Positions 9,110-17,888 of a stretch of DNA of 64,000 nt are shown piece by piece. The notes under the pieces are model-generated. The model searched no databases and was not told the DNA's origin. It worked only from the letters and a program-made list of their open reading frames with translations. The stretch lies in the NCBI RefSeq assembly GCF_028898845.1, contig NZ_CP118574.1, forward strand, positions 3,534,001 through 3,598,000, written 5' to 3'. The stretch is from Streptomyces sp. WZ-12 (lineage in GTDB: Bacteria; Actinomycetota; Actinomycetes; Streptomycetales; Streptomycetaceae). The translations under genes were made by a program, and so were the position numbers. Each line of letters opens with the position of its first letter. The stretch's first letter is position 1.

Positions 9110-9496
9110 ATGGGGAGTTGGGTGGACGGGCGAGGCGTTCTGGCGGTCGCGGACGTCGAGGTTCCGGTGGAGGTCGCGGCGTCGTACCGGGCGCGGACGC
9201 GGGGGCTGTTGGGCCGGGACGGGATCGTGGGGGCGTTGTTGCTGACGCCGGCGAGCGGGGTGCACACGTTCGGGATGCGGTTCGCGATCGATGTGGCGTA
9301 TCTGGACCGGGAGTTGGTGGTGGTGGACGTGTGCACCCTGCGGCCGGGGCGGTTGGGGCGTCCGCGGTGGCGGGCCCGGCACGTGGTGGAGGCGGAGGCC
9401 GGGGCGTTGGCGCGGTGGGGGGTTAGGCGGGGGGTGCGGGTCCGGGTGCGGGAGCAGGGGCGGGACGGGGCGGGGGATACCAACGCGGGTGGGTGA
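9110..9496 (+). CDS. DUF192 family protein
   Basis: 128 residues with the DUF192 core: SYRARTRGLLGRDGIVGALLL, SGVHTFGMRFAIDVAYLD and RHVVEAEAGALARWG. This small fold has no assigned biochemical function. It is divergent from the prepilin peptidase with ~40 bp between starts. Co-occurrence of DUF192 with Tad loci hints at a pilus link, but that is inference. No strong ribosome site precedes the ATG. Confidence 0.8.
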   Translation: MGSWVDGRGVLAVADVEVPVEVAASYRARTRGLLGRDGIVGALLLTPASGVHTFGMRFAIDVAYLDRELVVVDVCTLRPGRLGRPRWRARHVVEAEAGALARWGVRRGVRVRVREQGRDGAGDTNAGG

Positions 9497-9526
9497 GTGG
9501 AGGGTTGGCGGGTGGGCGGACGGCTC

Positions 9527-10747
9527 TCACGCGTCGACCGGGGTGCTGGTGGGGGTCGGGGCGTGGGGTGCGGAGGTGGGCGGGGTGTCGCGGGTGGGGC
9601 GTTGGAGGGTTGCGGCGTAGGCGGTGGCCAGAAGGGCAAGGAGGCCGGTGGCGGCGCCCACCCAGGCCACGGAGCGGAGGCCGAGGCCGGCGTTGATGGT
9701 GAGGCCGCCGAGCATGGGGGTGAGGGTGATGCCGACGTTGAAGGCCGAGGTGTTGACGGCGGGGACGAGGGTGGGGGCGTCGGGGGCGAGGCGGAAGACC
9801 CGGGACTGGAGGACCGGGTTGGTGACGTAGGCGGTGAAGCCGAGGACGGCGACCAGGGCGAGGGCGGCGGGGAGTTGGGCGGCGGTGAGGGCCAGGGCGG
9901 CGGAGGCGAGGGTGAGGACGGCGGTGCCGAGGGCGAGGGTGCGCAGGGGTGCGGTGTCGGCGTAGCGGCCGCCGACGGTGACGCCGACGAGGCCGCCGAC
10001 GCCGTAGAGGGAGAGGACGACCGGGACCCAGGCGGCGGGCAGTCCGGTGACCTCGGTGAGGAGCGGGGCGAGGTAGCTGAAGGTGACCACGCCGGCGCCG
10101 AAGGTCAGTGCGGTGATGAGGAAGGAGAGCCAGAGCCGGGGGCGGGCCAGGCCGGTCAACTCGCCGCGGATGGAGAGCATTTGGGTGGCGGCGCGGGCGG
10201 TGCGGGCGGCGGGGAGGGCGGCGAGGAGGGAGAGCGCGCTGAGCACGGTGAGGCCGGCGACCGCCCAGAACGCGGCGCGCCAGCCGGCGTGTTGGCTGAG
10301 GACCGTGCCGGCGGGCACGCCGACGACGGTGGCGAGGGTGAGTCCGGTGCCGACGACGGAGAGCGCCCGCCCCTTCGCCTCGGGCGGGGCGAGGGCGACG
10401 GCGGTGGCGGCGGCCACGGCCCAGAAGCCGGCGTAGGCGACGGCGCTGACGATGCGGGTGGCGAACAGGACGCCGTAGCCGGGGGCGAGGGCACCGACCA
10501 CATGGCCGGCGACGAAGGCCAGTTGGAAGGCGATGAGGGCGGTGCGGCGCGGGACGCGGAGGGTGGCGACGGCAAGCGCGGGGGCGCCGAGGACCATGCC
10601 GAGGGCGAACGCGGAGACCAGGAGGCCGGCGTCGGGGAGGGAGACACCGAGGTCGGTGGCGATGTTGGGGAGCAGGCCGGAGAGCATGAACTCGGAGGTG
10701 CCCTGGGCGAAGATCGCCAGGCCGAGCAGGTGGACGGCGAGGGGCAT
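9527..10747 (-). CDS. MFS efflux transporter (DHA1, chloramphenicol-resistance-like)
   Basis: 406 residues with about twelve hydrophobic segments. N-terminal DHA1 features include GLAIFAQGTSEFMLSGLLPN and the motif-C-like GTGLTLATVVGVPAGTVLSQ. The family exports drugs by proton antiport. The ATG at 10747 follows AGGAA and is where the first membrane helix begins. The upstream open frame has no similarity to the family. The tetR gene lies upstream on the same strand, with a palindrome in the gap that matches one before tetR, so this transporter is very likely repressed by that TetR. Confidence 0.9.
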   Translation of the reverse strand: MPLAVHLLGLAIFAQGTSEFMLSGLLPNIATDLGVSLPDAGLLVSAFALGMVLGAPALAVATLRVPRRTALIAFQLAFVAGHVVGALAPGYGVLFATRIVSAVAYAGFWAVAAATAVALAPPEAKGRALSVVGTGLTLATVVGVPAGTVLSQHAGWRAAFWAVAGLTVLSALSLLAALPAARTARAATQMLSIRGELTGLARPRLWLSFLITALTFGAGVVTFSYLAPLLTEVTGLPAAWVPVVLSLYGVGGLVGVTVGGRYADTAPLRTLALGTAVLTLASAALALTAAQLPAALALVAVLGFTAYVTNPVLQSRVFRLAPDAPTLVPAVNTSAFNVGITLTPMLGGLTINAGLGLRSVAWVGAATGLLALLATAYAATLQRPTRDTPPTSAPHAPTPTSTPVDA

Positions 10748-10849
10748 GGGTTCCTGGGTTTCCTTGAGGGGTGCCTGGCGACACCTGCGGCCGCCCGGGG
10801 CTACCGACGGGCGCCCGTGGCGTGGCCCGCGGGGCCGTGTCGTGGCAGA

Positions 10850-10871
10850 TTTTGGATAGATCAGTTCAAAA
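10850..10871. promoter_or_regulatory. TetR-type operator upstream of the MFS gene
   Basis: A 22-bp near-palindrome has left arm TTTTGGA (10850-10856), an 8-base spacer TAGATCAG and right arm TTCAAAA (10865-10871). It has the same arm length, spacer length and partial spacer sequence (..G.TCAG) as the site at 11543-11564 before the tetR gene. Confidence 0.7.
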
Positions 10872-10940
10872 CGGAGGCGCGAGGCGACCGCGCCGCCAAC
10901 CATGGCCCGGCAGCGCGGAGTTGGGGCGTCGGCCCGGCAC

Positions 10941-11525
10941 CTAGAACGCCGTGAGGGTGGCGTCGGCGACGCGTTCCAGGGCGGGGCGGTCGACGCCGGC
11001 GCGGGCCGAGACGCGGAGGCCGCCGACGGCGGCGATCAGGAGGTGGGCGAGGGTGCGGGCGTCCTTGTCGGGGGCGATGTCGCCGTCGCGCTGGCCGGAT
11101 TCGATCACCGCGCGGATCGCCTCCAGGCGGACGCCGTAGTCCCGTTCGAGGGCGGTGGCCACCGAGGGGTCGTGGGCGGAGATCTCCACGGCGGCGTTGA
11201 CGACGAGGCAGCCACGGCCGTCGGGGTGGTGGGTGAACTCCTCGTCGATGATGCGCTGGAGGAGGGCGCGGAGCCGCTGACGGGCGGTGCGGGCGCCGTC
11301 GTCGAGGAGCTCGGCGAGCTCGGCGTTCTTGCGCTCCATGTAGCGGGACAGGGCGCGCTCGAAGAGGTCGTGCTTGCTCTTGAAGGTGTTGTAGATGCTG
11401 CTGCGCCCCAGGCCGGTGGCCTCGCACAGGTCCTGGGTGGAGGTGGCTTCGTAGCCGGCGGCCCAGAACGCCTCCATCGCGGCGTCGACCGCCCGCCCCT
11501 CGTCGAACTTCCTGGGTCGGGCCAT
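10941..11525 (-). CDS. TetR/AcrR family repressor of the adjacent MFS pump
   Basis: 194 residues. The N-terminal helix-turn-helix reads AMEAFWAAGYEATSTQDLC then EATGLGRSSIYNTFKSKHDL, typical of TetR. The C-terminal ligand domain includes GRGCLVVNAAVEISAHDPSV, as in the AcrR/YcdC-like group. Operators of matching design lie before its own start and before the MFS gene downstream, which implies autorepression and pump control. The inducer is unknown. Confidence 0.92.
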   Translation of the reverse strand: MARPRKFDEGRAVDAAMEAFWAAGYEATSTQDLCEATGLGRSSIYNTFKSKHDLFERALSRYMERKNAELAELLDDGARTARQRLRALLQRIIDEEFTHHPDGRGCLVVNAAVEISAHDPSVATALERDYGVRLEAIRAVIESGQRDGDIAPDKDARTLAHLLIAAVGGLRVSARAGVDRPALERVADATLTAF

Positions 11526-11542
11526 GGGGGAACGCTAACACC

Positions 11543-11564
11543 TATTGGATCGGTCAGTCCAATA
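11543..11564. promoter_or_regulatory. TetR-type operator in the tetR promoter
   Basis: The perfect 7-bp arms TATTGGA (11543-11549) and TCCAATA (11558-11564) flank an 8-base spacer TCGGTCAG. It lies 18 bases upstream of the tetR start, placed for autoregulation. Confidence 0.75.
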
Positions 11565-11611
11565 CTGTCGGTCCGGCAGTGGTTCCGCGGGCGGGGTGGT
11601 GGGGGTCCCGG

Positions 11612-12214
11612 TCAGCCGCCGTTGCGGGGGAAGCTGACCTCGACGCGGCGGTTCTTGCGGCGGCCGGCCTCGGTGCTGTTGTCGGCGATCGGGTACTGCT
11701 CGCCGTAGCCGCGGGTCTGGAAGCCGACCGACGAGCCGAGGTCGACGGCGAGTTCGCGTTGGACGGCGTTGGCGCGCTGTTTGGAGAGGACCAGGCCGTG
11801 CGCGGTGGAGCCGAGGTTGTCGGTGAAGCCGAACACCTTGAGGGCGGTGGCGCGCTGCCTGCGGACCTCGTCGGCGATGGCGCTGATCCGGCCCAGCGCG
11901 TCGGTGGAGAGCGCGGCGCTGTCCTTGCCGAAGAGGACCTCGGCCTGGAGCGCGAAGGTGACGTTGTCGTTGGTGTCCTGGCGGCGCTCGGAGCCGTCGT
12001 CGGTCTCGACGATGGACTTGATGTTGAGGACCTTGGGCGGGGCCAGCTTGGCGCCCTGGACCATCCGCAGCCGGGGGTTGGTGGGGTCGATGCGGACCGG
12101 CGCGGTGGTGCCCTCGGTGATGCCCGGCGGGTCGGCGTGGGCGGCGGGGGCGGTGAGGGCGACGGTCAGCAACAGCACGGCGGTGGCCGTAACGGCCGTT
12201 CGGGAGGCGGTCAT
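11612..12214 (-). CDS. Secreted OmpA-domain protein of the Tad locus
   Basis: 200 residues: a signal peptide (~1-27, ending APAAHA), an N-terminal stretch of unknown fold, and a C-terminal OmpA/MotB peptidoglycan-binding domain (~90-195) with LFGKDSAALS, VFGFTDNLGSTAHGLVLSKQ and RRKNRRVEVSF. Such domains bind diaminopimelate in peptidoglycan non-covalently. It is the last gene of the tad strand and probably anchors the pilus or its partners to the wall. The upstream lipoprotein ends 10 bases before its start. Confidence 0.87.
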   Translation of the reverse strand: MTASRTAVTATAVLLLTVALTAPAAHADPPGITEGTTAPVRIDPTNPRLRMVQGAKLAPPKVLNIKSIVETDDGSERRQDTNDNVTFALQAEVLFGKDSAALSTDALGRISAIADEVRRQRATALKVFGFTDNLGSTAHGLVLSKQRANAVQRELAVDLGSSVGFQTRGYGEQYPIADNSTEAGRRKNRRVEVSFPRNGG

Positions 12215-12224
12215 CGCGGGCGGC

Positions 12225-12809
12225 TCAATCGGTGATCTTGACGGTGGCCGGCGGCATGGTGGGCAACTGGAAGTCGACCTCGGTCACCTTGGCGGGCGGG
12301 GCCGGGAACTGCGCGAAGACGGGCCGACTCTGGCCCGGCAGCAGTCCGCTCAGGCCCGTCGTACAGAGGCATTCGCCGTTGGTGTCGCGGAGCACCAGGT
12401 AGCGCTTCTTGCCGGCCTTGTCGACGAGGGTGGCGCCGGAGAGGGACGAACGGGACTTCAGCTCGGTCTCGTTGGAGCGCCAGTCGATGGCGTTGAAGGC
12501 GCGGGTGCCGTGGTTGGTGACGGTGCCCTCGACGGTGACGAAGCCGCCGGAGTCGCGGGTGGCGGAACGCAGGGTGACGTCGACGCCGTCGGGGCCCTTC
12601 ATCTCGCCGATGACCTTGTCGGCGTCGGCGGCGGGGGTGCCGGGGTCGTTGCCGTCGGGGGTGGCGCTGTGGGCGGCGGGTTTGTCGTGCTCTGGTGCGG
12701 GCGCCCCGCTGTCGCCGCCACCACAGCCGGCCGCCAGGAGGGCCAGGCCGACCGCGCTCGCCGTGACGGCCGCTCCCCTGGCGGCCTTCGTGGTGCGCCG
12801 AATGCTCAT
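12225..12809 (-). CDS. Putative lipoprotein of the Tad locus
   Basis: 194 residues. The N-terminus is a lipoprotein signal with lipobox LLAAGC near residue 29, then a low-complexity Pro/Asp/Ala linker, then a ~110-residue domain (VIGEMKGPDGVDVTLRS, TVEGTVTNHGTRAFN, LPGQSRPVFAQFPAPP) resembling DUF4352-like beta-sandwich lipoproteins. The ATG at 12809 follows GAAGGAA. As deposited, the reading frame of the upstream pilus gene runs without a stop into this frame because of a frameshift. Exact function is unknown. Confidence 0.82.
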   Translation of the reverse strand: MSIRRTTKAARGAAVTASAVGLALLAAGCGGGDSGAPAPEHDKPAAHSATPDGNDPGTPAADADKVIGEMKGPDGVDVTLRSATRDSGGFVTVEGTVTNHGTRAFNAIDWRSNETELKSRSSLSGATLVDKAGKKRYLVLRDTNGECLCTTGLSGLLPGQSRPVFAQFPAPPAKVTEVDFQLPTMPPATVKITD

Positions 12810-12903
12810 TGGATGCGTTCCTTCGGTGAGAGGGGTCGGGAGGTCGGTCAGGGGGCGGCGGGGCCCGGTGGAGGTGCGGGGGGGGCTCGGGAGGAGGTGA
12901 AGG

Positions 12904-13598
12904 TCACCGGGCCAGGCGTACGGAGAACAGGGCGGCGGCCGGGGGGAGTTCCGGGAGGTGGTCGAGGTCGAGCGGGAAGCCCTTGCCGTCGCAGGTGAGG
13001 GTGTGCGGTGCGGGCGCGTGGTCCTTGCCGTCGCCGGACCCCGTGGTGGGGGCGGGGGTGGGAGTGGGGTGGGGCGAGGGGGTGCCGTCGGGCGGGGGGG
13101 GGCGAGGGTGCAGCGGGGGGTGACGATCGCCGTCGCCCGGGCCGCGGCGTGGGTGCGTCCGGTGCCGGGGATGACCGAATCGCCCACGGCGTGGCGGGAG
13201 GTGACGGTGACCGCGAAGGAGGTCGGCCAGGAGTCCGGGGTGCAGGACGTCACCGCGGCGTCGTTGCGCCCGGCGAACCAGGTGGCGCTCTGGCAGGCGG
13301 TGTCGGAGGGCGCGCCGCGGCCGTCCAGGAGCGCCGCCCAGGCGGCCGGGTCGGTGGCGTCGGTGCCGTCGCGCAGCCCGGCGAGGACGCCCCTGCGCAG
13401 CTCGTCGCGGTACTTCTGGCCGGCGGCCAGGGCGGCCGCGTCGGCGGCGGTCTGGGCGCCGTTGCGGGTGGCGGCCGCCTGGCCGACGGCGAAGAAGGCG
13501 AGCGCGAGGAAGAGCAGGCCGCCGATCGCGACGAGGTAGATCGGCAGGGTCTGCCCGGCATCGCGCCGGTGGCGGCGCGTGACGGTGGCGGCCGGCAC
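12904..13598 (-). CDS. TadG-like pilus-assembly protein, frameshifted
   Basis: The N-terminal Tad domain reads DAGQTLPIYLVAIGGLLFLA with a membrane helix, then TRNGAQTAADAAALAAGQKY, then a periplasmic/exported part up to a proline run. At 13094-13102 (nine G on the plus strand) the frame is lost. In the shifted frame a convincing C-terminus follows (CDGKGFPLDLDHLPELPPAA, ending in SVRLAR and TGA at 12904-12906). Ten bases in the run would give one 231-residue protein. With nine, translation continues into the lipoprotein gene. GTG at 13598 is the first usable start. It is either a sequencing error or a real slippage site. Confidence 0.75.
13094..13102. repeat. Nine-base G homopolymer causing frameshift in the TadG-like gene
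   Basis: The run of nine G (C on the coding strand) lies within a proline-coding stretch. One extra base restores the longer, sensible C-terminal frame of the TadG-like gene. Confidence 0.9.
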
Positions 13599-13615
13599 GG
13601 GCGGGGTGTGGGGGG

Positions 13616-13783
13616 TCAGATCCCGACGACGTCGGAGATCTTGTTGGCGATCGCGTTGGCGATCTGGCTGCCGAAGTCCGTGGTCGACAGGACCAGGACG
13701 ATCGCCACGACCACCGCGATGATGCCGAGGTACTCGATCGAGGTCTGTCCCCGATCGTCGTTCCGCACGATCCGCTTCGCCAT
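13616..13783 (-). CDS. flp: Flp family type IVb pilin
   Basis: 55 residues. A short basic leader ends at glycine, followed by QTSIEYLGIIAVVVAIVLVL: the Gly/+5 Glu site cut by prepilin peptidase and the hydrophobic assembly helix of Flp pilins. It is the likely major subunit of the Tad pilus. The ATG at 13783 starts the leader MAKRIVRNDDRG. It lies between tadC upstream and the TadG-like gene downstream. The 420-bp upstream gap suggests that it has its own promoter, as major pilins often do. Confidence 0.92.
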   Translation of the reverse strand: MAKRIVRNDDRGQTSIEYLGIIAVVVAIVLVLSTTDFGSQIANAIANKISDVVGI

Positions 13784-14204
13784 GGTCTTCCCCTCCGTGG
13801 GCCGCCGTTCCGCTCTGGTCCGGCCGGTTGGTCCCCGTGGTGCGCCCGTCCGCGCGCGGGACACGAGAAAAGTACGCCGGAACGGCCTTCCCGGAACAGG
13901 GATTCCGAACCTCATCCGAAACCACCAACGAGGGATCGGGCACCACGTTTCGGCCATCGCGCGCCATCTCGACCACCGCCCGCCCCTTCCGACTCCCCCC
14001 GGATCGCCGCCCCTTGCGGGGGCGGCCTGCCCATGCGGTCCGACCGGCGGCCGCGGTGCGGTGCGGCGGGCCGGTCGGCGCACCCACTGTGGCACAACTC
14101 GTTGCGCCTGCGAAGGTGTTGACGGGATTGCCGGGGCCGGGACCGGTCGCATCCGGCCGGGCGACGGCGGCGGTCAGGTCCGGGGGCGCGCCGGCACCCC
14201 GGGG

Positions 14205-15098
14205 TCAGCTGCCCATCAGGGAGCCGAAGTCGGTGCCGGAGCCGAGGAAGAAACCGGCGATGAGCAGGATCATCGTGGCCGGGACCATGAACGTGGTGAC
14301 GACCATGGTGGCCTTGGGGACGGCGCGGGCGGCCCGACGGCGGGCGTTCTGGGCGTCGGTGCGGCGCATGTCGTTGGCGATCTGGATGAGCGTCTCGACG
14401 ATCGGCGCGCCGAGTTCCTCGCCCTGTTGGAGGGCGGTGACGAACTGAGCGACCTGTTCGGAGTCGTTGCGTTTGCGCAGTTCTTCGAAGGCGGCGCGGC
14501 GGCTGACGCCCATGTCCATCTGGCGCAGGGTGATGCGGAGTTCGTCGGCCCAGGGGCCCTCGTACTTCTCGGCGACCCGGTCCAGGGCCTGACGGAAGCC
14601 GAGCCCGGCACTCACCACGACGGCCAGCACGTCGAGAAAGTCCGGAAGGGTGCGCTCGATGGTGTCCTTGCGTTGCCGGATGGCAGCCCAGATGCCCACT
14701 TCCGTCCAGAAGAGGCCGAAGAGGACCATCAGGACGCCGAGGAGCGGCTGTCCCTTGAGGAACATCACCAGCGCGCCGAAGAACCCCAGGGCGCCGTAGA
14801 CGGCGCGGCGGGCGGCGTAGCGGTCGACGGTGAGGCCGGCCGGGTTGCCCGCCAGGTCGATCCGGCGGCGGACCTTCGCCACCCGCTTGTCGCCCATCAG
14901 CCGCAGCACGAGCGGGGCGTAGCGCATGCCGGTGCGGTCGACGGCGGAGCCGACGGCGGTGGTCCGGGTGGCGCCGACCTCCAGGGACAGCGTGAGGTCG
15001 GGCGGGAGCCGGGCCTCACGGCGGTAGAGGGCGATGCCGCACGCGATGCCGACGACCGACAGGGCGAGGGCGAGGGCCAGCACGATTGCGATTGCCAT
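14205..15098 (-). CDS. tadC: Tad pilus inner-membrane platform protein TadC
   Basis: 297 residues of the type II secretion F (GSPF) family. The cytoplasmic core has TLPDFLDVLAVVVSAGLGFR, LRITLRQMDMGVSRRAAFEE and AQFVTALQQGEELGAPIVE. Membrane helices lie at the N-terminus, near 100-140 and at the C-terminus. TadB and TadC form the membrane platform on which TadA acts. It starts 72 bases after the tadB stop and is probably in the same operon. Confidence 0.92.
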   Translation of the reverse strand: MAIAIVLALALALSVVGIACGIALYRREARLPPDLTLSLEVGATRTTAVGSAVDRTGMRYAPLVLRLMGDKRVAKVRRRIDLAGNPAGLTVDRYAARRAVYGALGFFGALVMFLKGQPLLGVLMVLFGLFWTEVGIWAAIRQRKDTIERTLPDFLDVLAVVVSAGLGFRQALDRVAEKYEGPWADELRITLRQMDMGVSRRAAFEELRKRNDSEQVAQFVTALQQGEELGAPIVETLIQIANDMRRTDAQNARRRAARAVPKATMVVTTFMVPATMILLIAGFFLGSGTDFGSLMGS

Positions 15099-15169
15099 GG
15101 GTTACCGATCACCTGTACCTGGACGTCGGGGCGGTCTCCGGCGGGCTCGGGGCCCACCCGGGCGTCGCG

Positions 15170-16117
15170 CTAGACGTCGATCTTGGAGAGCCGGCGGATG
15201 AGGAAGAAGCCGAGCCCGTAGAGGACGAAGGCCGCCACGACGGCGAGTTGGCCGAGGAGGGAGGAGGTCATCCGGTCGATGGCGCCGGGTGCGATGCGGT
15301 TCATCAGCAGCAGGGTGCCGAGGCCGAGCAGCGGGACGACGTAGGCGGTGACCTGTACCTGGGAGAGCTGGGTGCGGACCTCGCGGCGGGTCTCCTTGCG
15401 CTCCTCCAGGGTCTTGGTGAGGTTGCGCAGCGAGCCGACGACGGTGCCGCCGGCGCGGTTGGCGAGGACCAACGTGGTGACCAGTACGACGAGTTCGCGG
15501 GAGGGGAGCCGTTCGGCGAGCTCGCCGAGGGCCTCGTCGACGGAGTGGCCGACGGCCAGTTTGCCGGCGACCTTGGCCAGTTCCTCGCCGGCCGGGGCCT
15601 CCAGCTCCTCGGCGGCCATGGCCAGGGCGGTGCGCAGGGCGAGGCCGGCCTGGGTGGCGTTGGCGAGGATGCGGGAGAGTTCGGGGAGTTGGTTGATGAA
15701 CTTCTCGATCCGCTTCTGCCGCTGCCAGGCGAGGAAGGCGAACGCGGCCCAGACGGCGATGACGGCGGCGATCGGCCCGAAGAACGGGGCGAGGACGGCC
15801 TGGGCGGCCACCCACAGGCCGATCACCGCGCCGACCATGGCGACGAAGAACTCGCCGGGGGTGACGTCCAACCCGGTGGCGGCCAGCCGGAGTTCCAGGC
15901 GGCGGCCGAGGCGGGTGGTGCGCAGGGTGCGGTCGACGGAGCGGAAACGGCGGTGCCGGGCGGGGGTGGGGAGCGCGCCGGTGTCGTCGAGCCGGTCGAC
16001 GATGGCCTGGCGTTGGGCGCGTCCGGAGGCGTAGGCGCGGACGCCGGCGACGGCGAGCGCGCCGCACGCGAGGGTGGCGGCGAGGGCGAGCAGGGCGAGG
16101 AGGTTCCCGCCGGTCAT
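15170..16117 (-). CDS. tadB: Tad pilus inner-membrane platform protein TadB
   Basis: 315 residues of the GSPF family with an N-terminal helix, a pair of helices near 95-140 and a C-terminal helix. The core reads INQLPELSRILANATQAGLA, ELAKVAGKLAVGHSVDEALG and LVVLVTTLVLANRAGGTVV. Its ATG overlaps the tadA stop by four bases (ATGA at 16114-16117), indicating translational coupling with tadA. Confidence 0.93.
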   Translation of the reverse strand: MTGGNLLALLALAATLACGALAVAGVRAYASGRAQRQAIVDRLDDTGALPTPARHRRFRSVDRTLRTTRLGRRLELRLAATGLDVTPGEFFVAMVGAVIGLWVAAQAVLAPFFGPIAAVIAVWAAFAFLAWQRQKRIEKFINQLPELSRILANATQAGLALRTALAMAAEELEAPAGEELAKVAGKLAVGHSVDEALGELAERLPSRELVVLVTTLVLANRAGGTVVGSLRNLTKTLEERKETRREVRTQLSQVQVTAYVVPLLGLGTLLLMNRIAPGAIDRMTSSLLGQLAVVAAFVLYGLGFFLIRRLSKIDV

Positions 16118-17454
16118 GACGTGGCCTTCCGGGTGGCGAGTTGGTCGTCGGTGGTGGCCACGCCGTAGGCGGGCGGGACCGGTTCGCCGGCCATGAAGAG
16201 GCGTTCGGCGACCCGGCGGGGCAGCGGGAAGTAGCGGAAGGCACCGTGCACGACGCGGTCGGCGCCCATCGGTTCGGCCTCGAAACGGCCGACGGTGACC
16301 AGGCGGTAGTCCTGGTGGCCGCGGGAGTCCAGCAGGGCGACCTCGCTGATCCGGCGGGTGCCGTCGGCGTGCCGGGTGAGTTGGACCAGGCAGTCGACGG
16401 CGCTGTTGATCTGGTCGCGGAGCGCCTCGAAGGGGATGGCGACGTCGGACATGGAGGCGAGCGTCTGGAGGCGCATCAGGGCGTCCTCGGCGCTGTTGGC
16501 GTGGACGGTGGCCAGCGAGCCGTCGTGGCCGGTGGACATCGCCTGGAGCATGTCGAGGGTCTCGCCGCCGCGGACCTCGCCGACGATGATCCGGTCGGGG
16601 CGCATCCGCAGGGAGTTGCGGACCAGGTCGCGGATGGTGATCCGGCCCTTGCCCTCGACGTTGGGCGGGCGGGATTCGAGGCGGATGACGTGGCTCTGCT
16701 GGAGCTGGAGCTCGGCGGCGTCCTCGACGGTGATGATGCGTTCGCCGTCGGGGATGAGCCCGGAGAGGGCGTTGAGGAGGGTGGTCTTGCCGGCGCCGGT
16801 GGCACCGGAGACCACCACGTTGAACCTCGCCCGCACCAGCCCCGCCAGCAGCATCAGCAACTGCTCGTCGAGGGTGCCGATGCCGATGAGTTCGGCGAGG
16901 GTGTAGGCGCGGGGGAAGCGGCGGATGGTGAGGGTGGCGCCGTCGAGGGCCAGCGGCGGGATGATGACGTTGACCCGCTCGCCGGTGGGGAGGCGGGCGT
17001 CGACCATCGGATTGGACTCGTCCACGCGGCGGTTGACGGTGGAGACGATCCGCTCGATGGTCTGCATGAGCTGCTCGTGGGAGGCGAAGCGGACGGGGAC
17101 CGGTTCGACCCGGCCGTGCCGTTCGACGTAGACCCGGTCGGGGCCGTTGACCATGATCTCGGTGACCGAGGCGTCCTCCAGGAGCGGTTCGAGGACGCCG
17201 AGGCCGAGGGCCTCGTCGACGACCCGGCGGATGAGCTGGGCGCGTTCGGCGGTGGACAGGACCGGGCCCTCGCGGCTGATGAGGTGGCCCAGGACGCGCT
17301 CCAACCGGGAGCGGCGCTCGGCGGCGGTCAGCGCGGACATCTCCGCGAGGTCGATTTCCTCCAGCAGCTTGGCGCGGTAGACGGCGACGAGGTGGCCGTC
17401 CTGGCGGTCCTCGCCGGCCGGTTCGGGTGCGACGATGCGGGCTTTGAGGCTCAT
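16114..17454 (-). CDS. tadA: Tad pilus secretion ATPase TadA/CpaF
   Basis: 446 residues. Secretion-ATPase motifs in order: EIMVNGPDRVYVERHGRVEP, Walker A VVSGATGAGKTTLLNALSG, the Asp box ITVEDAAELQL, Walker B RIIVGEVRGGETLDMLQAM and the His box GSLATVHANSAEDALMRL. It is the cytoplasmic hexameric motor that powers Flp pilus assembly. The start at 17454 (MSLKARIV) overlaps the upstream tadE stop by four bases (ATGA). The open frame continues upstream, but that part has no similarity to the family. Confidence 0.95.
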   Translation of the reverse strand: MSLKARIVAPEPAGEDRQDGHLVAVYRAKLLEEIDLAEMSALTAAERRSRLERVLGHLISREGPVLSTAERAQLIRRVVDEALGLGVLEPLLEDASVTEIMVNGPDRVYVERHGRVEPVPVRFASHEQLMQTIERIVSTVNRRVDESNPMVDARLPTGERVNVIIPPLALDGATLTIRRFPRAYTLAELIGIGTLDEQLLMLLAGLVRARFNVVVSGATGAGKTTLLNALSGLIPDGERIITVEDAAELQLQQSHVIRLESRPPNVEGKGRITIRDLVRNSLRMRPDRIIVGEVRGGETLDMLQAMSTGHDGSLATVHANSAEDALMRLQTLASMSDVAIPFEALRDQINSAVDCLVQLTRHADGTRRISEVALLDSRGHQDYRLVTVGRFEAEPMGADRVVHGAFRYFPLPRRVAERLFMAGEPVPPAYGVATTDDQLATRKATS

Positions 17455-17888
17455 CGCGGAGGCGCTCCTGCTGCGGTGCGGGGTGGTTGCGCCGACGCTC
17501 CGAGGGCGGACGTTTCGGGGCGGGGCATGGTGGCGCTCCGGCGTGCGGAGCCGAAGTCGGCGCCGGGGAGGATCGAGGGGATCTGGACGGTGGCGGTGGC
17601 GGTGACGGTGTCGCCGGAGCCGCCGACGGTGATGGCGGCGCGGTCGGCGACCCAACTGCTGATCGCCGCCCGGCCCGCGGACGTCGGGTCGGTCCGCTGG
17701 TCGACGGGGTCCATGGCGGCGGTGCGGGCGGCGGCCCGGGCGGCGGTGCCGGCCTGTTGGACGGCGTAGGCGGCCAGGCCCAGTTGGACGGCGGCGAGGG
17801 CGACGAGCAGGAGGATCGGGAGGACGCCGAGGAACTCCAGGGAGGCGGAGCCGCGGTCGCGCGCCCGGGTGCGGGTTCGACGGGTCAT
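17451..17888 (-). CDS. tadE: TadE-like pseudopilin
   Basis: 145 residues. The basic N-terminus is followed by RGSASLEFLGVLPILLLVAL, the TadE signature with the prepilin-type Glu and one membrane helix. Then comes an exported domain with a Ser/Gly/Thr-rich beta stretch. The tail is rich in Ser/Ala/Pro and extends across the tadA start. TadE proteins are pseudopilins required for pilus assembly. It overlaps its neighbours by four bases on both sides. Confidence 0.88.
   Translation of the reverse strand: MTRRTRTRARDRGSASLEFLGVLPILLLVALAAVQLGLAAYAVQQAGTAARAAARTAAMDPVDQRTDPTSAGRAAISSWVADRAAITVGGSGDTVTATATVQIPSILPGADFGSARRSATMPRPETSALGASAQPPRTAAGAPPR

Noticed and set aside
9497..10954. Plus-strand 485-codon frame of Gly/Glu repeats
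   Set aside because: Reverse-strand image of the MFS transporter. No real repeat protein features such as a signal peptide or ribosome site.
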